DNA of 64,000 nt from NCBI RefSeq assembly GCF_023617305.1, contig NZ_CP081485.1, forward strand, positions 124,001-188,000, given 5' to 3'. A program made the translations under genes and the position numbers. A model generated the notes under the pieces. It had not been told where the DNA came from, searched no databases, and saw only the letters and a list, made by a program, of their open reading frames with translations. Origin of the DNA: Methanobrevibacter sp. TLL-48-HuF1 (GTDB lineage Archaea > Methanobacteriota > Methanobacteria > Methanobacteriales > Methanobacteriaceae). Within the stretch, counting starts at the first letter, position 1, and every line of letters starts with the position of its first letter. Positions 20,471-28,600 of this stretch are shown here, in pieces.

Positions 20471-21841
20471 TTATCTGAATAAATATTTGTTGGGATTTAA
20501 AAAATCATCTAAAAAAGTCACGAAACTTTCATTATTTAAGTCCAGCTCATCTAATGAAAGCAGTTCATAGCTATCAATTATATTATCTAAAAGATTTTTA
20601 CCTACTTTTATTAAAGAAATATTCTCATAAGTTAAAACATAATTAATAAAATCAGAAGCTGTTATAAATTCCCTAGGGATTTTAGAAACTACAAAATCAT
20701 TTAAAATATAGCAGTTTTCAATTCCATGTTTATTTATAAAGTTTTGTGAGCCTTTTTTAACAAAAACCTTTGGACCATAATGGATTTTTGTATTGTTTAA
20801 CCTGGACACACTCATTTCAAAAAATAAAACTGCTGTATTTTCCTCATCACTCCAGTAATCAGATTGGTAAACAGAAAAATCTTCATCATTTAATTTCTCA
20901 GCTAAAGACTCAGTTGTTTTTCTAAGCTGAGGATGAAGGGTATCTAAAGGAATGTCAGGAATATTAAATTTAACAGCTATTACATCACTGCCTCTTTTTT
21001 GGAATTCATCTAAAATTTCATCCTTAGTGAATTTATTAGCTACCGGGAAAAAATAGTCTTTTTTATTATTGCTGGCCAAATAATTTCTTGCAGACTGGAT
21101 AAATTCAGCCATTTTATCTAATCTTAATGCAGCCCCAACATTACGATTCATGTCAGTTGGATCTATTACAATTAACGGGTCATTAAACAAATCTGCAGTA
21201 TTATAACCTTCCAAATCAATAGTATGACCATATCTCCATTTTGAAGCTTCTTTTAAAGTGTTTTCAAAGGTTTCATATTTTAAAATCAGCAGTTCACACA
21301 GATAACCTGCAAAGCCACCTACTTTAAATTCAGAGCCGTATGTTCCAGTCATGTCCATAAATCTTTTTAAAAGAAGAACTTCCTCGTTTTGATTGTGTTT
21401 TAAATGAGATTTAATATATTTGGTATGTAAAATTGTCCTGTCAACTGCAGATTTCAGCTGACTTCCGTCTTCAATTTCATAACATGGAACAAAATCCACT
21501 TCAAAACCATTAATCTGACTAGTTACATATGGATGAGATGCATAATGTTCACTAGCTTTTCCATTAAAATAATCACTGCATTTATATCCTAAATATAAAC
21601 CTGTTTCCTTAAGCTGTAAAACATCTACATCTAAAGGAAAGGAAATAAAAATATCAATGTCTGATTTTCCACTTAAATAAGTTTTTTTAGCTACAGAACC
21701 TACAAGTGAAGCACGGGCATTGATTCCTTCATCTTTACAAACTTCATTTAAATAAGTGATTAATTTATCTGAAGTCTTAAGAATTTCCCTACTTTCCTCT
21801 TTTGAAGGTTTAATTTCATTTAAAATATGTTTATAATCCAT
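20471..21841 (-). CDS. cca: CCA-adding tRNA nucleotidyltransferase (archaeal class I)
   Basis: 456 residues, the usual length for archaeal CCA-adding enzymes. It adds or repairs the 3' CCA end of tRNA using CTP and ATP. The nucleotidyltransferase signature GSVAKKTYLSGKSDIDIFIS (about residues 47-66) contains the GS and the DxD metal-binding pair; a third acidic residue follows in NGFEVDFVPCYEI. The class I central and tail domains follow, with VGGFAGYLCELLIL and RNVGAALRLDKMAEF as family blocks. The start at 21841 lies 4 bases beyond the stop of thpR and is preceded by GTGAT, so translation is probably coupled. Both genes act on RNA ends, and the pairing thpR-cca is a sensible tRNA-maturation unit. 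Confidence 0.95.
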   Translation of the reverse strand: MDYKHILNEIKPSKEESREILKTSDKLITYLNEVCKDEGINARASLVGSVAKKTYLSGKSDIDIFISFPLDVDVLQLKETGLYLGYKCSDYFNGKASEHYASHPYVTSQINGFEVDFVPCYEIEDGSQLKSAVDRTILHTKYIKSHLKHNQNEEVLLLKRFMDMTGTYGSEFKVGGFAGYLCELLILKYETFENTLKEASKWRYGHTIDLEGYNTADLFNDPLIVIDPTDMNRNVGAALRLDKMAEFIQSARNYLASNNKKDYFFPVANKFTKDEILDEFQKRGSDVIAVKFNIPDIPLDTLHPQLRKTTESLAEKLNDEDFSVYQSDYWSDEENTAVLFFEMSVSRLNNTKIHYGPKVFVKKGSQNFINKHGIENCYILNDFVVSKIPREFITASDFINYVLTYENISLIKVGKNLLDNIIDSYELLSLDELDLNNESFVTFLDDFLNPNKYLFR

Positions 21842-21845
21842 TAAA

Positions 21846-22403
21846 TCACAAATCGTAAGTTTTTAAATTTTCATAAACTGGGCCGGAAGGTTTTAAAGTA
21901 CTTTTCTTAAAAGCAATATCTGAAACATTCATTTCTCCAATTTCAACATTTTCAAACTCTTCAATAACATCCTTAACCTGATTCTTTCCTTTAGCTGATT
22001 TCATACGACCAATAGTAAGATGTGTTGAGAATTTTTTATCCTTATCAAAACCAATAGCTGCAAATTCTTTATCTAATTTATCATGCAACTGGACTAAAAG
22101 TTCATCACTTTCAACTCCAATCCAGATAACTTTTATATGATTGTTATTAGGAAAAGCACCGCAGCCAGTTATTTTAATATTAAAAGGCTCAAAATCATTA
22201 ACTACCTTTTCAATCCTGTCAGAAATTAAATCTATACCTTCTGTATCTATATCTCCAAAGAATTTTAAAGTAAAATGCAAATTATTTAAATCAACAAATT
22301 TAATGTTTGCATCAATTTTTTTAAATTCTTTTATGATTTTATTTATTTTAGGTTTAAAATCATCATCTAAACCAATAGCTAAAAAAGACCTGATCTGAGA
22401 CAT
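21846..22403 (-). CDS. thpR: RNA 2',3'-cyclic phosphodiesterase / 2'-5' RNA ligase
   Basis: 185 residues from the ATG at 22403, which has a GGTGG ribosome site; a TTG seven codons upstream would swallow that site. The two HxT motifs of the 2H phosphoesterase family are present as HFTLKFFGD (about residue 42) and HLTIGRMK (about 127). The enzyme opens 2',3'-cyclic phosphates at RNA ends or ligates tRNA halves with 2'-5' bonds in vitro; its cellular role in archaea is not settled. The gene follows aroB' (stop at 22414) and precedes cca, forming the tail of an aroA'-aroB'-thpR-cca run on the minus strand. Confidence 0.93.
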   Translation of the reverse strand: MSQIRSFLAIGLDDDFKPKINKIIKEFKKIDANIKFVDLNNLHFTLKFFGDIDTEGIDLISDRIEKVVNDFEPFNIKITGCGAFPNNNHIKVIWIGVESDELLVQLHDKLDKEFAAIGFDKDKKFSTHLTIGRMKSAKGKNQVKDVIEEFENVEIGEMNVSDIAFKKSTLKPSGPVYENLKTYDL

Positions 22404-22413
22404 TAAACCACCT

Positions 22414-23544
22414 TTATTGTTCAATTATTGTTTCATCAATAGCTATACCAAAATGTCGGGCATTTGATTCAACATATACTTTAACTTCATCCCCTACTTT
22501 TATATCAGCTACTGATAGAGGATTATCATCAGCATCAACTATTCTAATTGTTTCTGCATTCTGAAGAAGTGTTCTGATTGTTTTACCTTCATATTCTGCT
22601 TCAATTAATATTAAAGGTCTTCTTTCAATTTTACTTCTTCCGACATAGGCAGTTCTTGTTTCCCCTTTTGTATTAACAATTAAAACTTCATCTCCAGCAA
22701 CAAGTTCTGATAAGTATCTTGTTTTATTGCCTGGAACCATTACATATGCCTGAACAGGACCTGCATTTACTCTGAATGGTCTTGATGCTACATATTCACT
22801 TTCAAGTGACTCACTATGTACTAAAAATAATGATTTGGAATATGATCCAATTAACATACCTTCTCCAGGTTTCATCATGTCAGTAGTGTCAACACAGACT
22901 CTATCACCGGAACCTAATGGTTTAACATTAGTAACAGTAGCTACTTTTAAATCATATTTTATTTTAGAAGCATCTACAACTAACTGTGCTATTTTTTTAA
23001 TCTGATTAAAATCATTTGCTTCAAATATTACTCCATCAGTACCATGCTCTAAAGTTTCAACAGCTAATTTAGCACCGTCTTCATCTGCTACTGCAGCTAT
23101 TATTTCCACATCCTCTTTTTGCAAGTCTGCAATAATATTTTCCAATGGAATAACTGTCCAGTCAGTACTTATTAAAATAATGTAATCAGCAACAGAACCT
23201 AAACTGACAGCTAATTGCTCATGATTTTTATCTGTGATTTCCACATAAGCACAAACAGTTTTGCCTTCTCTTTTAGCTTTTTTTGCTTCCTGTAAATCTT
23301 GTGATTGATTCAAATCTTCACTAAGGATTAAAGATCCGTCACCTTCACCATTTATTCCAACAAGATAAATGTCTGCATCATCACTGTTAGCTACTGTTTT
23401 TACATTACCTAATTTTTGGATTTTATCACAGTCTTCCAAATCCAAGACATAGCTGATGCCTGATTCCAATGCAGTTGTAATCATTTCTTTTTTATCATCC
23501 CATGGTTTATTTGGAGTCATTATCCAAGCGAATTTATTTTCCAC
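22414..23544 (-). CDS. aroB': 3-dehydroquinate synthase II (archaeal shikimate pathway)
   Basis: 376 residues. It carries out the NAD-dependent oxidative deamination and cyclisation of 2-amino-3,7-dideoxy-D-threo-hept-6-ulosonate to 3-dehydroquinate, the archaeal route into aromatic amino acids. Family blocks: MENKFAWIMTPNKPWDDKK at the start, SYVLDLEDCDKI, VADYIILISTDWTVIPLENI, GDRVCVDTTDMMKPGEGMLI, and RPFRVNAGPVQAYVMVPG. The start codon is GTG at 23544, chosen because an AAGGTGAT ribosome site lies just before it and it matches the conserved N-terminus. It lies 9 bases downstream of aroA', the enzyme that makes its substrate. Confidence 0.95.
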   Translation of the reverse strand: MENKFAWIMTPNKPWDDKKEMITTALESGISYVLDLEDCDKIQKLGNVKTVANSDDADIYLVGINGEGDGSLILSEDLNQSQDLQEAKKAKREGKTVCAYVEITDKNHEQLAVSLGSVADYIILISTDWTVIPLENIIADLQKEDVEIIAAVADEDGAKLAVETLEHGTDGVIFEANDFNQIKKIAQLVVDASKIKYDLKVATVTNVKPLGSGDRVCVDTTDMMKPGEGMLIGSYSKSLFLVHSESLESEYVASRPFRVNAGPVQAYVMVPGNKTRYLSELVAGDEVLIVNTKGETRTAYVGRSKIERRPLILIEAEYEGKTIRTLLQNAETIRIVDADDNPLSVADIKVGDEVKVYVESNARHFGIAIDETIIEQ

Positions 23545-23553
23545 AAAATCACC

Positions 23554-24348
23554 TTATTTCAAGAATTTTAAAGCTTCATCTACTTCTAAATTATTATGTA
23601 CCACTTCTGAAATAGCTCTGGTTATTTTACCCGGATTTTCAGCCTGGAAAAGATTACGTCCAAATGCTACACCTGCTCCACCAACTTCAATAGAATCCTT
23701 TACCATCTGCAATAATTCTTCATCAGTGTCGACTTTTGGACCTCCTGCTATTACTACAGGTACTAATGCTCCTTCAACTACTTCTTTAAATGAATCAGGA
23801 TCACCAGTATAATTAGTTTTTACAATATCTACACCAAGTTCTGAACCTACACGTGCAGCATGTTTAACTAACTCTACATCATGTTCATTTTCCACTTTCT
23901 GACCTCTTGGGTACATCATAGCTAAAAGAGGAATTCCCCAGTAGCTGCAGGTTTCAGAAATTTCCCCTAATTCCTGTAACATTTCACTTTCTGTTTCACT
24001 GCCTAAATTAACATGAACAGATACTGCATCTGCACCTAACTGAATAGCTTTTTCAACAGAAGTAACTATTACTTTATTATTTGGATTTGGTGCTAAGGAA
24101 GTACTTGCAGATAAATGTACAATAAGACCAATATCTTTACCGTATCCTCTGTGGCCCTGTTCTACAATACCTTTATGCATAAGTATTGCATCTGCTCCAC
24201 CTTGGGAAATGCTTTCAACAGTTTTGTCTATATCTATAATACCCTTCATTGGGCCATCAGAAACTCCATGGTCCATTGGAGCTATTACAGTTCTACCGGT
24301 ATGTCTGTTAATGATTCTTTCTAAACGAATCTTTTTACCAATCATCAT
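23554..24348 (-). CDS. aroA': 2-amino-3,7-dideoxy-D-threo-hept-6-ulosonate synthase
   Basis: 264 residues. A class I (Schiff-base) aldolase that condenses L-aspartate semialdehyde with 6-deoxy-5-ketofructose 1-phosphate to give the substrate of aroB'. Visible blocks: [35 protein letters not shown] with the Asp-His pair near the active site, [32 protein letters not shown], and [11 protein letters not shown], where the Lys is the Schiff-base residue. The end [13 protein letters not shown] binds phosphate. The ATG at 24348 has a GAGGT site. It is the first gene of the aroA'-aroB'-thpR-cca run. Confidence 0.94.
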   Translation of the reverse strand: MMIGKKIRLERIINRHTGRTVIAPMDHGVSDGPMKGIIDIDKTVESISQGGADAILMHKGIVEQGHRGYGKDIGLIVHLSASTSLAPNPNNKVIVTSVEKAIQLGADAVSVHVNLGSETESEMLQELGEISETCSYWGIPLLAMMYPRGQKVENEHDVELVKHAARVGSELGVDIVKTNYTGDPDSFKEVVEGALVPVVIAGGPKVDTDEELLQMVKDSIEVGGAGVAFGRNLFQAENPGKITRAISEVVHNNLEVDEALKFLK

Positions 24349-24475
24349 ATTTAATACCTCATTTATAACTATGAGTAATATTATCTTTAATGCACTATAT
24401 AAACATTAATACATCATATAAAAAAAGCTAATTTTAGGTTAAAAATATAAAAAACATTAGTTAAAAAAAGTTAAA

Positions 24476-24499
24476 AAAGTATCAAATTAATGATACTTT
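24476..24499 (-). terminator. Hairpin terminator after the sequon-rich surface protein
   Basis: A perfect 9-base-pair stem (24476-24484 with 24491-24499) with a 6-base loop begins 4 bases after the stop codon and is followed on the minus strand by runs of T (complement of 24462-24477). Confidence 0.7.
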
Positions 24500-24503
24500 C
24501 TAT

Positions 24504-25259
24504 TTATTCTCTTTTAAATGATACACCAATAATAGAGAATAATGCTAATATAAGAATAGCTACTGGAATACCGGTTTTTGCTAAATCAGATGAAGAAGTA
24601 GTAGCTTGACTATCATTAAATACTACATCATCAGCACCATCACCAGTAACATGAACACTATTTGAATCAGGAGTATTCACAACTGTATCTTTTGAATTAT
24701 CATCATTATCTACAGTAGTGTTTGTTGAATTATCTCCAGTGTCTACTGTAGTATTGGTTGTATTTGTATTGTTAACAGTTGTATTAGTTGAATTTGTAGT
24801 GTTAACAGTAGTATTTGTAGTATTAGTACCATTTACAGTAGTATTAGTTGAATTTGTAGTGTTAACAGTTACATTTGAGGAATTGGTAGTGTTAACAGTT
24901 ACATTTGAGGAATTTGTAATATTTACAGTGACATTACTTTGATTTGTAATATTTACTGTACCATTAGTTCCATTAGTAACATTTAAAGTACCATTAGTAG
25001 TTACATTTGTTGTATTTCCAGTTGTTATATTAGTGGAATTTACATTATCAGTACTGTTTGATGAATTAGTAGTATTATTTACAGTACTTGCATTTTTATC
25101 AGTTACAACAGATTCATTTCCATGATCTGGAATAACTGGAGTATTATTATCATTATCGCTTATAATTGCATCATTTACAGCATCAATATCAACTGCACCT
25201 ACAGTACTTAATGAAAGTAAAGCTACAATTAAAGCAGTTATTAAATATTTCATATTCAT
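24504..25259 (-). CDS. Thr/Asn-rich surface protein with LPXTG-like C-terminal signal
   Basis: 251 residues. Signal peptide at residues 1-23 (MNMKYLITALIVALLSLSTV, ending GAVD). Residues 50-200 are almost entirely N-T-T-N-x-T repeats (for example NVTVNTTNSSNVTVNTT), giving dozens of N-glycosylation sequons and an extended rod-like stalk. The C-terminus is DLAKTG, then a hydrophobic segment (IPVAILILALFSIIGV), then SFKRE. This is the three-part pattern of a sortase signal, with LAKTG in place of LPxTG. A GGAGA ribosome site precedes the ATG. Likely a heavily glycosylated, wall- or membrane-anchored surface stalk; substrate and partner unknown. The repeats are coded by near-repeated DNA and may vary in number between strains. 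Confidence 0.75.
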   Translation of the reverse strand: MNMKYLITALIVALLSLSTVGAVDIDAVNDAIISDNDNNTPVIPDHGNESVVTDKNASTVNNTTNSSNSTDNVNSTNITTGNTTNVTTNGTLNVTNGTNGTVNITNQSNVTVNITNSSNVTVNTTNSSNVTVNTTNSTNTTVNGTNTTNTTVNTTNSTNTTVNNTNTTNTTVDTGDNSTNTTVDNDDNSKDTVVNTPDSNSVHVTGDGADDVVFNDSQATTSSSDLAKTGIPVAILILALFSIIGVSFKRE

Positions 25260-25619
25260 TTTTTAAAATCTCCTAAAAATTAAAATACACATAAAGTATA
25301 CATAATTTATATTAGTCAAAATAATATATAAAGATTATGGTTAATTTATTTTAAAATTATCAAAGTGTAATCAGATAAATCTTTAAAAAATTTTTATACA
25401 AACACCCCATTAACAATATAAATAGCATATAATATCCAAACTAATATTTTAAAAGAAATAAAGCAAAATAAATGAAAAAATATTCAAAGTTAAACACAAT
25501 ATAAATAAAAGTTAAAAATAATATATGCAACTATGAAAATGATATTAATTCATTCAATGAAGATTACAATTTCTACAAAGCCAAAAAAATAAAAAGAAAT
25601 CCAAATTAATGAATTTCCT
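25260..25619. other. AT-rich intergenic region between the surface stalk gene and the helicase-nuclease gene
   Basis: 360 bases without a convincing gene. The left end holds the leader and probable TATA box of the stalk gene. Near 25525-25607 a plus-strand frame reads NYENDINSFNEDYNFYKAKK and then stops; it has no start or ribosome site and may be the eroded end of a lost gene. The rest is AT-rich and shows no structure I can support. Confidence 0.5.
25323..25332 (-). promoter_or_regulatory. TATA box of the surface stalk gene
   Basis: Minus strand CTTTATATATTA is a good match to the archaeal TATA box TTTATATA. With a start about 25 bases downstream the leader would be about 40 bases and contain the GGAGA ribosome site before 25259. 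Confidence 0.5.
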
Positions 25620-28600
25620 TTAATTTACATAATCTATTCCACAAATTCTTTTAAACGCACATTTATTACAATGTTGATCTTTTTGACGAGGATATTTATT
25701 TTCATCAATATTCTTTGCCACAGTATCCATTTCTTGCATAATCTCATTAATCTTATCATAATCCACAGGAATGCCCACTAATTTCCTTGATTTAATTGCA
25801 TAAACTTTTAGTTCACTAATTTCTTTATTTTTCCATTCCTCTAATGATTTTAAAACACCAACATAAACATACAACTGTTTTTTATGCCATTTCATATATT
25901 TAGCTTCAGAACTAGTATATTTATAATCCAATAAACCAATTTTACCATCATCAGTTTCATATATTAAATCAATAGCTCCGGTTATACCATAATCTTTATT
26001 TTTTACATTAAATTGAACTTCAGAATCAATTACTTTTATTTTATTTCCAAATGTATGATAATAATGAATAACATTATCAACAATATCATCTAATTTATCT
26101 GTTTTTAATTTCTGTTTTCTATCATAAGCAATGTTGGGATTTGTGTAGAACAAGTTTTCAACAATGTTTTTGACCTCATCATCACCCAAATATTCACCAG
26201 TAGCTTTTATGCGTTTATTAATTACTTCTAAAGCTTTATGAATTACTTTACCATAAGTAATTTGAGTTTTATCAGAAATTTTAAAATGAAAATGATTTAA
26301 TAATTTGTTTCTAAACGGACATTGAAGATATGATTTTAAAGAAGTGAAACTTAACTCTAATAATTCCTCTTCAAAATCTGGTTTTTTACAAACGGTTTTT
26401 GGAATTTCAATTTCTTTTGCTTGAAGAGACATAGCATAATTCTTATTTATAAGTAAATCTTCAACTAAAGAAGAACCTTTATAAGTAATTTCATTTTCTT
26501 TATCTGATGGAGGAACAAGTGAAGATAAAACTAAAATGTCTTGAGCTCTTGTCATTGCAACATAAATTATCCTATTTTCTTCTTCTTCATGAATTAAAAC
26601 TTCTTCTGACTCATTTTCAAAATCTTTATATTTTAAAAACTCATATGGAGTAAAAAAAGCAGGTTTTCCATGAATATAACCATTATCAGGATTTGGACTT
26701 ATAAATTTAGATGGGAATTTTTTATCAGAAAATGAAGCTACAATAACAACTGGAAACTCCAATCCTTTAGCTTTATGAACAGTCATTAATTGAACACCAT
26801 TAGGATCCACATTTGAAGATCCATAATCCTCAATATTAGTATATAAAAACCAAAAAGCACCACGAATAGCTTTATTATAATACATTTGCTCATAATTATA
26901 TAATGTATTTGATATAAAAGCTAAATTACTAATTTCATCTTGATTATTAGGATTATTGATGAAATCTGCATTAAAATAATCATTTATCTCTAATAATCGC
27001 ATATAAATTTCCAAAATAGTTAATTTGTTTTTATATTCAATATCTTCAGATAAAATATTTTCACGAATTTCAAATAATTTATCAAAAAAAGCCAAATCAT
27101 CTTTATTCTTAATTCCCCACTTTTCTAAGTTTTGAACATTTAAATAAGGAAAACTGACTTTATTTACAATATCTTTTAATATTTCTTGACCATTTTCAAA
27201 TTCAGGTTTATTATATTTTTTAAATACTCCACCAAAACTTCTAACTCTACTTTTTTTACCAGTGACTTCAATACTCACATCTTTTTCAGCTGCAACAACA
27301 TCATTTTCATACTGTTCCTGAATATTAAAAAGAATTTCTTTTGTTTCATCAGACAAATTACAGAGCTTCATTTTAAAATCAGTGTCAGTAAATGCCTTTA
27401 AGTTAAGCCATTTCTTTTCCCAGGAGTTCATTATATGATGATCTTTATCTTCTGAAATAACATAATAAATCAATGTTAAAATAGATTTAATTTCATCTTT
27501 ATCCAGTAAATCTTTATTTCCTTTAATAGCATAAGGAATATTATTTTCATTAAGTAAATTCATTAATGGTTTAATACAATTACCATTACTAGTAACAGAC
27601 CTTGTTAAAACAGCTATTTCATTATAATTATCAATTTTACCAGTTTCTTTTAAATATTTAATAAATTCGCAGATATTTTCTGCTTCATTATCTTTATCTT
27701 CATTAGAAATATAATAAATCGGGAAATCAATGTCCCTATTACCTTTTAAATCCTTTTCAGAATGAACATCTCTTTGAGGTTTAATAAGTGCTTCAGACAC
27801 ATCAATTATCTGATTAGTTGAACGATAATTTGTATTTAAACTTATTCTTTTAACATCATATTCATTAGATAACTGTTCAAAGTAATTGTCATAAGAACCT
27901 CTAAAACCATAAATACTTTGATCAATATCTCCTACAAAAGTAGCACTATCACAATTTTTCATTAAAATTTTAAAAATTTCCATTTGAATAGGATCAGTAT
28001 CCTGGAATTCATCAATTAAAATATTTTTAAAAACAGAATCTGGATTTTCTCTAAGATATTCCAGTGCTTTTAGTTGCATATGACCAAAATCAATAACATT
28101 TTCTTTTTCCATTAATTCTTTATAAATTGGATAAGATTTAGCTACTTGTAAATACAAGGCATTGTAATAAGATTGTTTAAATTCCTTATTTTCCTTAACT
28201 TCCATTTTAGGAAATTTACCTTCATTTTCTTCCATATATTGTTCTACAAAATCAATGTAATCTTGACTAATTGGATAATTATCTTGAATATATTTTATAA
28301 GATTTTGTGAATCAACACCAAAAGTACAATATTCCTCATATTTATTAATAATGTTTTTAGCATCCCTTTTAGAAGCATAAGCTATTCCAGTGAATCCTAA
28401 CTCTTCAAGATGTTTTCTAACAAACATATTAATTTTTTCACCTAAATCATCACCAATAATACTTAAATTAACATACCCTGCTTTTTCTAAAATTTTAGCA
28501 CAAAAACCATGAATAGTAGATATCTGCATTTTTTGAACATCTAATTCTGATATATTATCTGTTTCTTCACTTAATCTTGTTTTTAATTCATTAGCTGCTT

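Noticed and set aside
8400-24942. Short repeated units in adhesin and stalk genes that could look like a CRISPR array
   Set aside because: Repeats are in frame, vary in length, lack unique equal-length spacers and encode protein repeats.
25525-25607. Plus-strand frame NYENDINSFNEDYNFYKAKK between the stalk gene and the helicase gene
   Set aside because: Protein-like composition but no start codon, ribosome site or family; at most an eroded gene end, so not listed as a gene.
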